64,000 nucleotides of DNA, from contig JAJGOT010000020.1 in NCBI GenBank assembly GCA_022457155.1, positions 20,001 to 84,000 of the forward strand. The letters are read 5' to 3'. This document shows, piece by piece, positions 42,224 to 54,467 of the stretch. The translations under genes were made by a program, and so were the position numbers. Below the pieces are notes generated by a model. The model had not been told where the DNA came from, searched no databases, and was given only the letters and a program-made list of their open reading frames with translations. Source of the stretch: Cladopsammia gracilis (lineage: Eukaryota > Cnidaria > Anthozoa > Scleractinia > Dendrophylliidae). Each line of letters opens with the position of its first letter. The stretch's first letter is position 1.

Positions 42224-44304
42224 ATTGGCTGGTGGAAGGTAAAATAAATTGTGGGGAGGGGGATAATACTGGCATCAAATAAATATTCCTCAGAAGTTTT
42301 GGGTTTTACAATTGTTGTGTACATTTTTATCGCTTAGGTTCACGTATCAGAGAGTTCAAGCATTCCAGATCATTGCAGCGTTTTCGCTCTCAGTGACCCT
42401 AAAGATCTTGACTACCAGACTATATGCACTCATGATCACAGCGACGTTTGTGGTCAGTGCAATGGTCTTGCTGTTACAATAGAAGAGATAGAGAAAGCAA
42501 TAGAGATGACGGCGATAGATCTTGAAGATCTTTCCAAAGGCCAAATGCACGACGAACTTGCCTTTATAGCTGGAAAGGCAAAACGTGATGTAAATGCCTG
42601 GAAATCGCATTTGTTGCGTTCAGTAAACCAGGATAAAGCAAGATTAGATATCCTCCAAGACCTGGATGACACATCAGTTCTACTTATACAGGATTGGGCC
42701 ATGAAATTTATTCCTCGAAAATACCGTGAAAGCCAATCTGATTGGTTTGGAAAACGTGGGATTCCCTGGCACGTGACTGTGGCCATGCGAAAGGGAAGTA
42801 CCAGTTATGGAAAGTATGAAACCCTAACACTATGCCATGTGTTAAGAAGTTGTAGCCAAGATAGCTGTGCTGTGCTGTCTGTTATGTCTGACGTCCTCAA
42901 AGATTTGAAGGTCGTTATGCCACAGTTACAATGTGTGTACTACTGGCAAGACAATGCTGGTTGTTACCATTGCGGTAACACAATCAGCCTTGCACGCATA
43001 GTTGGAAAGCTACATGGCGTGACAGTGAAGCGCATAGATTTTTGTGACCCACAAGGTGGGAAGGCGGCCTGTGATAGGAAGTCTGCAGCTTTAAAATCCC
43101 ACATGAAGATTTACCTGAATTCCGGAAACAACATCGAAACGTCAGATGAAATGAAAGAAGCCATTTTGTCATCCGGTGGAATGTCGTCGGTGAGGGTTAC
43201 TTCATGTGGACCCCCCACAGCTACAGCCTCTTTGAACGTCAAGCTTGAGGGAGTGAGTTCAATTTCAAATGTACAGTACAATGGCAAGGGTTTACGCGTT
43301 TGGAAGGCATACAGAATTGGCCAGGGAAAACTCATTCCTTGGGAGAAGCTGAATGTGTCTGAAAATTCAGAAATTCCATGCTTAACTGACGTAAATAAGG
43401 AAGGTGTTACAGGGAATTTTACTCCTGTAAAATCCAAGCGGAAAGAAACTGTCCCAAGACAGGAAAGCATGAAAGATGATTCCAGTGAAAGCTCGAGTGA
43501 CGAAACAGAAACGGAAAAGCCCAATGCTCGTCTCTTTTGGTGCCCAGAAGAGGGATGTATCAAATGTTACCAACGTTACTCAAATCTGCAACAACACCCA
43601 TGCCCTTGAACGAGAACCACTCCTAGACCAAGCCGTCTATGGATATGCAGAGAGACTAGAAGTTCAAACGGTGGGCGTCCCCTGTGTAAGAAATGTACAG
43701 GAAGTGTCAAAAGAAGTGCCACTACAATCTACTCTCCCTATGGGCTGGGCATTGAGATCATCCCAGATACGAAGAGCACGTTTTAATGCAAGACAGAAAG
43801 AGTACCTAACAGCAAAGTTCAATATTGGTGAGACCATGGGGCGCAAAGCTGATCCAGTTGTTGTTGCAAGAGATATGATACACACAAGAGGAAGTGACGG
43901 AGAACGATTATTCAGCAGCGATGAATTCCTTACCAGCCAACAAATAACCAGCTTTTTCAGTCGCCTTGCTGCTAAAAAGAGTTTACTGGATAAGGATGGC
44001 ACAGACGAAAATGACGACGAGGACGCAGAGTTCGAGAGTAGCCTTGAAGACCTAACAAATGAAGTGCGGAGGGAAGTTTCATTACAACATCCAATTGTGT
44101 TTGACTGTCATAATATCTGTGACCTATTAAAGCAAGGGAAACTGAACAAATTTGGCATACCAATGCTCAAGAGATTGTGCGAACACTTCGATATAGACAT
44201 CAGTGAGATAACAGTTAGACTTAAGAGGCCTTACGTTGACAAACTGTCCACGTTCTGTAGCAGTTGCTCATGTCAGCAGTAAATTAACATGACCACGGGT
44301 CAGT

Positions 44305-44412
44305 TCAATAAAACTTTTACAACAGTAATTTACAAGTGTAGCCATTGTTTCAGAGGTTGATAACAATAGCTACACTTGTAAATTACACTTGTAAATTACA
44401 CAGTTTTATTAA
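44305..44412. repeat. Foldback element at the gene's 3' end with AATAAA
   Basis: Arm 44305-44350 is inverted at about 44362-44412, with an extra tandem copy of ACTTGTAAATTAC in the right arm. AATAAA at 44307-44312 lies 25 bases after the stop and could be the polyadenylation signal. Confidence 0.8.
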
Positions 44413-45016
44413 ATTGATTCCAGGTCTCGAGTGATCTCCCTGCTCCGACGGGGATCATTTTGTTGGAAAATTATGCGATTTCTGTTTTTCGCAGTTTACC
44501 TTAACATAGCTGAGAGCAATTAATTTTCTTTTAGGGGTAGACGAGCGACCAAAACTGACACGGGGGCATACGAAAATCGCCTGCCACTCGGATACAAGTG
44601 GGAGGAAGTGCGAGCACATGGGAGGAAATATTTGTGTGACTTGCGTGTCAGAAATCGCAAAGAGAAAGATGAGGCTAGTATCCGGTAACCCTTCCGGTTG
44701 AAAACATTTTAAACCGGCCACGCACGCAAAACGAGATCTTGTTTTCTTAGTTGTTCTCTTCAAAATATCAATAACATGCTCTATTAATATGATACTTAAG
44801 CAAAGTGCACTAGAGAAGAATTAATGGCGCAACGAGTCTTCGCAAAATTAAATCGCGAGTGTGCATAAATTAACGTCAATATCGTCATCTTGGGGCCGTA
44901 ATCGACCGAGTAACCCGGCACGCGAGCGCGCACGATATTCCCAGGAGATTTTCGTGCCCGCACACGTGATCACTTACTTGAATATCTGTGAGACAAATGA
45001 GGGACTAGACTACTCT
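44413..45016. other. No gene recognised
   Basis: No motif was found. A minus-strand frame at 44455-44763 has no recognisable content. Confidence 0.4.
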
Positions 45017-45148
45017 GGGACCAGTTTGCATAAAGCTTAACTTAGGACGTAAATGCTAACGTCTGACGTTAAAATAGTAACTTTGACTGGCCTGAACGCC
45101 CGACTGTTAGCTGTTACGTCTGGTGTTAAGTTTTATGCAACTGGTCCC
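45017..45148. mobile_element. Short palindromic MITE
   Basis: It begins GGGACCAGTTTGCATAAAGC and ends with the near-inverse TTTATGCAACTGGTCCC. 132 bp, no coding. Confidence 0.85.
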
Positions 45149-45563
45149 TGTTCTGTGGAACAAGGGAGAAACCATACGGTGTATATGAAACATGATTTGC
45201 CAAAATTAGAACAGAAGCTTAGGAGATAAAAAACTCAAAACGTCAATCCAATGAAGACCCTTTGTTTTATCCTAGCAAAATGAATAAATTGAACTTAACA
45301 CCTAATGATCAATTCTTGCTCATCCACTCATTGTCTCAGTGGAGTGTGCTTGAGCTCGAATTTGAGTAAATTTTTTTAGTCCCTTATAAGTTTCAACCCC
45401 ATGCCAGATGTTGCACTTGGCAGTGTTTCTTGCAACTTGTCTTACAATAAAATTGCAACACAAGTCATTTAGAATAAAAGAATCAAGTTGAATGGGCATG
45501 GAATTTGTATGGGTATTATGACGACTATGAATACTAGAGTATTGTTTTATTGAGGAGCAATCA
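45149..45563. other. No gene recognised
   Basis: No supported frame or repeat was found. Confidence 0.4.
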
Positions 45564-45632
45564 ATTATCAATCAATTAACTTTATTTCAACACGGTAAAA
45601 CGGTTCAGTAAAACTGTTTTTCAGACATGCCG
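45564..45632 (-). mobile_element. Young retroelement 3' end (copy 1)
   Basis: Its reverse complement matches 63111-63180 with about one mismatch in 66 bases: CACGGCATGTCTGAAAAACA, then AAACAGTTTTACTGA, ending AATAAAGTTAATTGATTG. AATAAA plus an (ATTG)n tail suggests the 3' end of a LINE. Confidence 0.75.
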
Positions 45633-47656
45633 TGCAGGAGCCGTTATCAGTACTTTTGGTTACGGTATCTGCCAAATAAAGCCACAACTTTTTCAGTTAT
45701 TATTGGGTCATCAAAACAAAAGTATTCCATGTAAAGGAGACTATTTTTCTGGCTGTGCCAACATACCACCCCCCTGCACCCTTAACACCACCCCACCCCC
45801 ACCCCGCCGCCTCCTCTCGTGCGTACTAATTTGCATAGTCACTGTCACGCAACTTATGTCAAGACAACAACAAGTGTGAATCTTTAACTTGTTACTTCTT
45901 CTGTCAATTATGGAGAAAAAACAAAAGGAGAATATAGCAGAAAACATCATAAAGCAGGTCAGTAGCATTATAGAAAGCACTGATGCAGTTTAATATTGGC
46001 GGTTTGCCTTTCGTGCTGGTTTGTTCGCTAGCCATTTAAAGTAACTTGATCCTGCCAAACAACATTCCGGTCGAAATTCGTCAACTTTAACAACGTTTTG
46101 TGAAAATCTCAATGAGAACCCAGCCAGTTTTTAAGGTATGAACTACAACAAGGTCTTAAGTAATGAAAGTCCAAGTTTGAGAAAATTTCGAGTTATACCA
46201 CATACTTAAACGTGTGTTTGACCTTTGGCATTATATTACAGAATGCGCTAGCTGCAAAACCATGCCGTTAATTTTAAATTGTTTGAATTTGCCAGATATT
46301 ACTGGAACAACAAATTCACCGAAAATTACATCAGAGAAAGATTGTCTTTCAATATAAAGTATCCCGATTTACCTACGCTTCTTCTTACACAAACGCGAAC
46401 ACATTAAAAAGTCATGATTTTACGGTTTACGGTTTTAAAATTCAATTATTTTTAGTTTACGCGGCTTGGATCGATTTTCCCCATTTTCTCAAAACATACG
46501 CATTGCTAGCAAATATAAACTACACCACGTTACTTACCCACCTAAAGGTTAATTATGGACAAAATATGAAAAAATTCGATTTCCAAAGTTTCGCCAGAAA
46601 ATTTGGAAATTGCTCGATTTTTCCTGACCGTCGCTCTTAAGATCCAAGTCTTATGCGATAGTCATATATTGGAATAGTGGGATCTCGAAATTGTTTTTTA
46701 ATAACTCCTCAGAGTTTATTCCGCGTGTAAGTGTAATGTGTTTCTCGGAGCTAGGCAGTATCTCCATTGTCAGAAGTATAGCATCATTACATCCGGTTTG
46801 AAATATTTGAATCTCCAGCATGATAGCTGTACACTCTTTATCAAGTTTCCCGGAAAGTGACATCATGAAAGTTAGCGCCCCAATTTCTCAAATTATAAAA
46901 TTTGTACTAAAGTAATCAAACATGCGGGATTCCTGACCGCAGTATTTTTCAAAACCTTTTTCTGATCCGAGATACAGGCAAGGTTGTCCGTTGTTGCATT
47001 ATTATGCAGTATTACTTTATTTTGTATTAAATTTTCCACCGCAGAAAAAATTACTTGTTTTAATGATGTATATCGGCATAACAAGAACTTTTCAACAGTG
47101 AATATATTGCTATCATAACTCCGAGGCGACCGGCACAACAGTCATCTGTATTCCCGATTCAACTCCACACACGTCCTCAAAAGAACCAGAGACTGTTATC
47201 ATAATACTGATACATTTTTACAACAACGTACAATAATTCACTCACTAGTTTTCTCGTTGTTTATGTTCATATTGGCACCAGAACAGCAACCATATAACTA
47301 GGAGAACTATACAAACCTCTGGTCAGGAAGTAAAATAGACCTCTTTAGCTTGTATGTTTTGTTTTCCCAATGTAGGTCATGTGATGTTCTCAAGGGAATT
47401 TGTCCTTTGTCTTTTCATAAATTATGCATACATATGCACGTGAAGAAAACAAAATTTAAAAGAAACAGTTCTCTAGGGTAACATCACATTATCTAGGGGA
47501 TGTAAAAATACAGATTTAGCATAAATATATTACAGTATAAAAACATAAGAATGTAGAGAACGCTAAAATGTGGTAAAATATGTAAACATAGGTGATAAAA
47601 ATTACATAAAAACAATTAAACTAATAAATAAATAAAACCCAGCTTTAAATGACTTT
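45633..47656. other. No gene recognised
   Basis: It contains a C-rich tract at 45763-45815. The remaining sequence has no domain, splice-supported frame or clear repeat. Confidence 0.4.
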
Positions 47657-47866
47657 CTAAACAAATAACTTAGCGCGGATTGAGTCGCACTGTTTGTTCA
47701 GTGTTGGCTTGAGTTCTTTGATAAAAAGCATTTCAAAAATAAGACAATCAAATTTGTTCTGGCACTTCTTTAAAATCTTAAAACTTCGCGCAATGTCATT
47801 CAAGTTGCTGTCTGAGGTGGTTTCCGACTGCCGAACTGAACACAATTGTGTTATTAACTGTTCCAC
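47657..47866 (-). pseudogene. C-terminal fragment of a GIY-YIG/RT retroelement protein
   Basis: The minus-strand frame reads SFKILKKCQNKFDCLIFEML, then FIKELKPTLNKQCDSIRAKL. This is the characteristic C-terminus (D-C-L-x-x-E-M-L-x-I-x-E-x-x-P-x-L-N) of retroelement proteins carrying a GIY-YIG nuclease. Upstream on the minus strand the frame is lost. Confidence 0.55.
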
Positions 47867-48479
47867 TGACTTAAGGAGTCAAATCATGAATCATGTGCAA
47901 CATGAAACTCTTAAATGTGACCACATAAAAGAACTGCACTGAGCAGTACTTTCCTGTCGTGATATATGTTAACTATGCTGTACAAAGTTGTTCTAACTTT
48001 TGAGTTTTGCGTGGATGACTTTCTAATGTGTGGGGGGTCACTGAAGCTATTGACCATCAAATTGTGCATTATAATGTTTTGTGGTATTGCTGGTCTCTTA
48101 AAAGGAAATTTGGGATCTGTTTTCAGTTTTAATTTTGTATGCCCCTGGTAGTGAAAGGGTGGCTGTTTTTAATTTACAGCAAAATCTCTCTGGTTGTAAA
48201 AATGAAAATGTAATTCAGAACTACTTAATCTTGTTCTGGCATAACTACAACAGTAACAAATATCTCATCAACGTCCATCACTTGTGGAAAAATTAACTAT
48301 TACAAGTTTTTTACTCTTAAGAGATGATTCTTACTGTACACCTTACTGTGAGCACCCCACAAAATTCTTTACAAGTTTGCATGATATCACCAGCTAATTA
48401 TTATAATCATTTTCATAACTGTGGATTCGTGTGAAGAGCAATGAAGTGAATAAAATACTTGTATTTTGTAACTATTTTT

Positions 48480-48905
48480 ACACTCCTGTGATAAACATGA
48501 AGCGACAAGATTACAGTCCATCATTTCATTTGAACTGGCAGAAATGGATTTCACGCAAGATTCCTTAATTTCAACTTTGCTTGAAGTAATGGCATCTTCT
48601 GGGTTCTTATAATAATCTGAGTTCTTGCCACTAACCACAAATCTTTCATGTGGAATTGTAAAGACCTGGCTTTTGATGGCATGTTCTGCAGTTTTGCTAC
48701 AGCTGCATCTTTCAGCATGCAAACCATATTCTTCACATGACAGCGAGAAGACCTGGTCAATGTATGATATGCAGTCTGAATGTGCATTATTGTTTTACTC
48801 AACTTCAAGTGCAGCAAGCTCATAGGGTGATTTTTCTGTGGGAGCAGCTTCAGGGTTATCAGCCAGTTGTACACCATCTGTTGACAATCAGTCATCATTA
48901 CTTTT
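48480..48905 (-). pseudogene. Coding-like segment, unknown
   Basis: The minus-strand frame is open except for one TAA: LADNPEAAPTEKSPYELAAL, then CISYIDQVFSLSCEEYGLHA, CSCSKTAEHAIKSQVFTIPH, SDYYKNPEDAITSSKVEIKE. Several cysteines cluster in the middle. It could be an exon or a transposon gene relic; no family is recognised. Confidence 0.35.
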
Positions 48906-50685
48906 TTCTTCCCTGCACTCTGTGATTTCAGCTGATCTCTCTGGTAAATAAAGAATGGTACTTGTTGAAAACATTGTTATTTGTGAGAGGGTAACAGGAG
49001 ATCTGAACTTAGTTTTCATAGACATTACTATTAGTTTTTGTTACTCTCTTAGCAACTTCTCTATTGATGCATTAATTTGCTTCTGTGATTTTATAAAGGC
49101 TGATTTAGACAGCACAATGTTTGTCTACAACTATTGCATGCAACCTGCTCATGCCATACAAAGAACATGAATCACATTGTCTTAATCAGTCTACAAATTG
49201 ACAACTGTTGCATGCAATCACAAGTGAAGAAAAACTGCAACAGGAAAATTCCTGATAATATCTATAGATAGCCCAAGCCTAACAGCGTCGCACTTTGAAC
49301 AAGCTTAACTAAGGTGAAACTTAACTAAGGTGAAAGGTTGGAAGCACAAGAATTAAGATTGACGAACGGGTTATTTTCAATTTTAGCAATTCTCAAAAAC
49401 AGTATTACGCGACCGTCTGCACAGTACATTTTTATAGACCGTACAAAAGTTCACAAAAACAACTTTTATTTGTCTAGAATAAATAGTACCACTAGTTTCC
49501 GAATAAAATACAGTTTATGTTTGTCAAAAATTGCCCGAGAAACTGATTTGAAAATCAAAAATTGCAAAAATACACAAACATATTTGCATAAGGCGATGCG
49601 AGTGAAGATAGAACTGTACTATAAAATCAAGTCTTGTTTTGTTTACATAAAATCGCTTTTCAATCTATCTAATGAATGAACTAACACAAAAATGGACAAC
49701 ACAATCTTCTTTCGAAAAAATTTATTCAAATCTCCATTAGTTTACGTTTAAAAGCAAAACGCGTACCATGTAATTATAGCTCGAGTTCAAGCTTTCTTCG
49801 ATGAAATTCAAGAGATCGATACAACTAAATTTAGGCACGTTTTAAAATCAATTCGCCAAAACTAACAATAACACTAATAACAAGTCACTCACAGATTGAT
49901 ATCAACATAAATTCTCATCGAAAACTGTAATCTGTTTTACCTTTAAGTTCCTCGCTTGCTTGGAAATTCAAATCTCCGCTTCTGGTTCTGAAATCATCTC
50001 CCGCATTGATAAAAACGTAATACACGAAGTTCCTCGAAGCAAGATTTTATCCCTGAAAGCTCGTCTTTTTCCACTAAAGCGGCTTCTGAGTATACCTTAA
50101 TTAGTATCCCTGTCTTGAGTAGCAAACCGCGAAAAAATGCAGGAAAATAACGAGTTTAATTCTCCGCTAGGCACAAGAAAACAACTAAAGTGTTTACCGA
50201 GCTCACGGCTGTGTGGCCGCGCGAAAAACAAAATTGCTAAGATCCCGGATGTTGTCCAACACGGGCGTCGGCGGGCAGACAACGCGCCCGCGAAACATTC
50301 CGCTAGCCATGACCATGAAAAATCACGGCGTAGGTTCTATGAGTATGGAGCTGCGCAGCCAGGCCTTCGGCCTGGCAAGTGCTCCGCTACAATCAACGCT
50401 ATCTCAAACAAACATATCATATATTCCTACCATGATTTCATGTATACCTACTTTAGAAACCTATTCTAAGGGCTTGAAAAATACTTTCTACAACATTTCC
50501 CTGTCTCGTTTTATACTACTGTATATTAACCGTTTGTGAAGACAAATAAGCCATTTCACAGTTACACAAAATACCACATATATAAAACCATCCACATTAT
50601 GGATAAGTGAACAAAAACCTAGACACCCCAACCCCAACCCCCACCCCCAGACTCGTGCGATCCTTCATTACCTCAAAACATTAAA
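48906..50685. other. No gene recognised; diverged duplicate pieces
   Basis: A 16-base tandem pair (CTTAACTAAGGTGAAA) lies near 49309-49335. Parts of 49620-49930 recur in diverged form at 51455-51610 (AAGTCTTGTTTTGTTTACAT and ATCAACATAAATTC words). Confidence 0.45.
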
Positions 50686-50749
50686 CACTTAATGACTGAT
50701 CCCTCTGGAAACAAAATTCACTGTTTCCCTCGGGATCAGTCATTAAGTG
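50686..50749. repeat. Hairpin repeat
   Basis: The outer arms CACTTAATGACTGATCCC and GGGATCAGTCATTAAGTG are perfect inverses. The inner arms GGAAACA/TGTTTCC pair as well. Probably a MITE end or foldback. Confidence 0.85.
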
Positions 50750-51250
50750 ATTTGTTATATAGCAACAAAAAAAACAGTTTGAAAAACGCGCCGAGCACTC
50801 GATCCATCATAATCATGCCACCTGTTGTCACGGTCTGATCACGTGCGCTAGCGGGCAACAGTGCAATGTTACCCTCTGACGTCAAAATTGTTGCCCGCTT
50901 TCGCAAATGTTGCCCGCTTAGCACAATTGGCGGAAAACAGTTTGTTTGTTAGATGTCATGTGACGATGAATCAACCAATCAATGCGCGCTTTCTATTGAG
51001 GAAAACCCCAGCTATATAACAATACCTAATACCCCACCCCTACCGGCTGTCACTTACGCTACACTTACTTGTTAGCTTGAAAAAGGAAACGCACTGATTG
51101 TAAGTATTATAACGTCTAAATCTTACTTAACTAAATCATCAACCCATAAATATATCCCTTTCTCAAACCACAAACATCCCCTCCCTAAATCACTTTCAAA
51201 AAATATGCAACTCAACTCTTGTTTTCTTGTTGATAATATCTAACACAAAT

Positions 51251-51329
51251 CTGCTAACAAATATGCATTAGGAATGTCCGCACAAACTCACTAAAAAGTC
51301 TATTAATAGTATCTAACGCATTTTTTGGC
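51251..51329 (+). repeat. 79-bp direct repeat, copy 1
   Basis: It matches 52005-52083; the core CTATTAATAGTATCTAACGC is identical. Confidence 0.85.
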
Positions 51330-52004
51330 TACCAACAAGAGACTAGCTGGTAACCTATACTCATGCGCTTGCATGAGAACGTTTTATGGTTTATTTTAAC
51401 TGATCTTAACTGGGTCACACACCCCTTCCCTCTCAACGAATTTTGCGTGACATTTAAGTCTTGTTTTGTTTACATAATATCAGATATCATTTATTACGAC
51501 TGAATTTACAACTGACTTTAAACACATTTTATAAGCATTTCTTTAAAACTAGCAACAACACGAAGAAAAATTCAATCACAAATTCATATCAACATAAATT
51601 CCCATTCCGGTGAAGTCCAAATGCTAGTAGCTTGACTCGGCTATTTGAAAACAAGAACATGATTACAGGCACGCCAAAATCACGAGGTCGCCTGTCAACC
51701 AATCAGACCAGTGAACGTCGTTCCGCGGGATACCAAAAACTTTAAAAAAACAAGGCAATTTGTGACTACAAAAAGCGGGACGAAAAGAAACCTTACCAAA
51801 ATCTTGACTTATGCCGCTATGAGCATGAGTAAAAATGCATAAAGAATGCATCTTAGCCCACATAAACGCAACCAATAGTTAGTGATCTGTATTCAGATTG
51901 TAAATACTCACGCAATCGAGCGTACAATAGCTCAATAAGCTAGCGCGTGTGCGTCTCAGGGTACTCCGTAGTGACGTAGAACTGATGACAGATACAACAG
52001 TAAT

Positions 52005-52083
52005 GTGCTAACAAAAATGCAACAAGAATGTCCCCACAAATTCACTAAAAAGTCTATTAATAGTATCTAACGCATTTTTTGCT
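52005..52083 (+). repeat. 79-bp direct repeat, copy 2
   Basis: See the copy at 51251-51329. The copies are about 675 bases apart. Confidence 0.85.
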
Positions 52084-52194
52084 AACAAAAATGCATAAAG
52101 AATGCATGTTAGCCCACATAAACTCCTGTAAGTTAAACATTAACTTACAGGAGATAAAAAGGACGGAAAGCACTTTATTAAGAGTCAGGTGCTT

Positions 52195-53567
52195 CCTTCA
52201 ATGAAAAAGAGTAGTGTTTACACCTACTTTCTATCATTGTCATCTCCGGGGTGTCTTGCAAGGTAAATGTGCCTGCCCTGCTGGAGTGGATGGAAGATGT
52301 AATCATGTGGCTGCCACTTTGTTTGGATTGGAATCTTTCTACAAAAAGAGAAATACTAAGCAGAGCGAAGAGAATATATCATGCACTTCACAGCCTTGCA
52401 GCTGGACTGTCCCACCAAAGTGAAAGGGAACAGTATCATCAGTAGGTGAAATGAAATTTTGTATACATGATTATCATAAAGAGGGAAGACAGAGGAGCCA
52501 GCCAATGTTTGTATGAGGAAAAGATGTAAGAGCTCCACATCAACAGAGATGGTCGGAAGAAAAACTGAGATTAATGCTAGAGCAGCTCCAAAAACTGCAG
52601 GAGGAAAATAGCGAGAGGACTGGATGATACCACAGGAAGATGGACAAGGCCTTTTGCTGGCAACCACTAATCAGCAGTTTCAACAAAGCACAGCTCTCAG
52701 TGGCTATTCAGATATCATTTCTCCAATTAAAGCTCAAGAGAGCCCAATATCTATGGCTGGCATCAAAGAGGGATGTGCACGAATAAAGAAAAAGTTATTT
52801 GTTACTAAGGAAATGGGAAAGGAAATCGAAAAAGAAACAAGGGAGCAGTCAAACAGTCCTCTCTGGTATCAACACCATAAAGGCAGAATAACAGCATCAA
52901 AGTGTCATCCACATCTCCTATTATTACTATAATTATTATAAAAGAAATCCTTTATTCAAAAATAAAGCCTACCAGAGAAATGAATGGACAAGGAGCCTGA
53001 AATTATCACAGAGTACATCCAACATCAGATAAATGCTGGACATGTGGGACTGAAAGTATCAAAGTGTGGACTATTTGTTTCAGAAGCTGAAGGATTTATT
53101 GCAGCTAGTCCTGATGGATTAGTTGAAGACCCATCAGCAGTTGATCCACATGGCCTGTTAGAAATCAAGTATATACAGACTGATAGTGTTGAATCCTTAG
53201 AAGAAGCTCTAGTTCGTAAAAGAATTGTGTTAAGAACAACACTGGTTTGACTGTAAATAGACAACACCAACATTTCTATCAGATGCATCAAGTCATGTAT
53301 GCGAGCCAAAGAAACTGGATTGATTTTGCAGTGAAAACATCTCAAAGTTCAAAGATGTAGTAGCAGTAACAGTAGCAGTAGTAGTAATTTTTATTTAAGT
53401 GTCAATCGTTCTAGTGTTTCTCACACTGTACATTGAGAGAATTGAATTTGCTCATGAATGGTGGAAAGGTGTGAAAGAAAAGCTTTGCTTTTTTGAAAGG
53501 CACATTTGGCCTGAGCTGGCTTATCCTCAAGTGAAGTTTGGACTTCCACGACTTAAAGAAGAGTGAA
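52195..53567 (+). pseudogene. SWIM zinc finger plus YqaJ-like nuclease, broken
   Basis: GKCACPAGVDGRCNHVAATL (52262-52321) is a SWIM finger (C-x-C-x7-C-x-H). Further on, HHKGRITASKCH (52870-52905) is a YqaJ/lambda-exonuclease-like entry motif. GFIAASPDGLV (about 53093) supplies the catalytic aspartate, and HGLLEIKYIQ (about 53150) the E-x-K. The C-terminal signature WWKGVKEKLCFFERHIWPEL follows after a shift (53461-53520). Frameshifts, a small AT-rich insert near 52920-52975 and an AGTAGC-rich insert near 53355-53440 break it. Such SWIM-YqaJ proteins are expanded in cnidarian-type genomes and are probably transposon-linked. Confidence 0.68.
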
Positions 53568-53659
53568 TTTTATATTGTTATTTTATATTGTTATTTTATT
53601 ATTTATTTCCTGCTGTGCTTTGGATTGTATATTTAAATTTCTTCTAGCCTGATTGATTG

Positions 53660-54020
53660 ATTTGTAAATCACAAGTGTAGTGTCTGTGATTTATAAATCG
53701 CAAGTGTAGTGACTACGATTTATAAATCGCAAGTGTTTTATGAGCGATTTATATATCGCAAATGTGCATTATCTAAATCGCAAATTTGCGATTATATATC
53801 ACAAATGTGCAATTATACCTAATCGCAAATTTGCGATTTATATATCGCAAATGAGCAAGATATCTAAATCGCAAATATACATCGCAACTGTGCAATATCT
53901 AAATCGCAAATTTGTGATTTATATATCGCAAATGAACAATATCTAAATAGAAAATTTGCAATTTTATATGGCAAATGAGCAATATCTAAATCGACAATTT
54001 ATAAATCGCAAAGTTGTGTT
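53660..54020. repeat. Iterated palindrome array
   Basis: About eight units of roughly 34-47 bases are built from ATCGCAAATTTGCGAT (a perfect 16-base palindrome) and TTATATATCGCAAATG. Unit starts lie near 53771, 53818, 53862, 53896, 53941 and 53982, with related units from about 53660. Confidence 0.9.
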
Positions 54021-54312
54021 TGCAAGCTCGACACTACTCAGTGGTTACTCAAAACTAAGTAGCCATGTTGTTATTTATTTTACTCAAGCTACCTTCGAAT
54101 AGATTTCTAATTTTCTATACGACACCCAAGTTTTAAATTGCTGATATCGGAACAAGCTGATCATCACCTACCAATGTTCTGCAAGGTTAGTATGATGTGG
54201 AACATCACGGAATATTACAACAACAACAACAACAAGTAGCTGTATTTGCGTGACCATGTACATTCATATAGAATTGCAAAATCATACAACTTAACAAAAA
54301 GAAATGATAATT

Positions 54313-54448
54313 GATCATGGGTGGTCTTAAACTGAACAAAGATAAAACTGGATTACTTGTCATCTCCGATATTTTTAAACAAGTTCCTAAAGCATCCTTT
54401 CAAAATATCTCCATTGTCAATAAGACTATCGTACCCTTGTAAAGTGAA
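54313..54448 (+). pseudogene. LINE reverse transcriptase fragment
   Basis: It reads GGLKLNKDKTGLLVISDIFK, then PKASFQNISIVNKTIVP, and stops. This is the RT segment just after the catalytic box in CR1/jockey-type LINEs. Nothing else of the element is readable upstream. Confidence 0.65.
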
Positions 54449-54467
54449 GGGCTTCTCGATCCCCTGA

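Larger units (their letters stand above)
40490..44282 (+). pseudogene. Spliced transposase-like gene with C2H2 finger, broken
   Basis: An exon starts at 40490 after a CTATCTAG acceptor (EELSTLPIATSTPCSVTPYE). A frameshift lies near 40750, and reading continues AKQAISAVLDEIAPNDADLL to AAG|GTAGGA at 41519. The intron is 41520-42337 (acceptor CGCTTAG). Exon 2 joins in phase. It has CVYYWQDNAGCYHCGN (RNase-H-like aspartate), FCDPQGGKAACDRKSAALKS, and a C2H2-like CPEEGCIKCYQRYSNLQQH, then a frameshift near 43600. After it come MGWALRSSQIRRARF and EFLTSQQITSFFSRLAAKK. This resembles a repeated invertebrate transposase-derived family. Two frameshifts argue for a pseudogene. Confidence 0.6.
50750..52190. 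other. No gene recognised; direct repeats inside
   Basis: It holds the direct repeat pair 51251-51329 and 52005-52083, and two further copies of a TGCATAAAGAATGCAT-like word near 51833 and 52089. No coding domain. Confidence 0.5.

Noticed and set aside
43111..43573. Minus-strand open frames of up to 150 codons
   Set aside because: Antisense to the transposase-like exon 2; no independent support.
50137..50539. Overlapping 108-110-codon frames
   Set aside because: GC-richer patch, no domain, no splice or start support.
53740..53946. 68-codon open frame
   Set aside because: The frame is produced by the iterated palindrome array and has repeat-derived composition.
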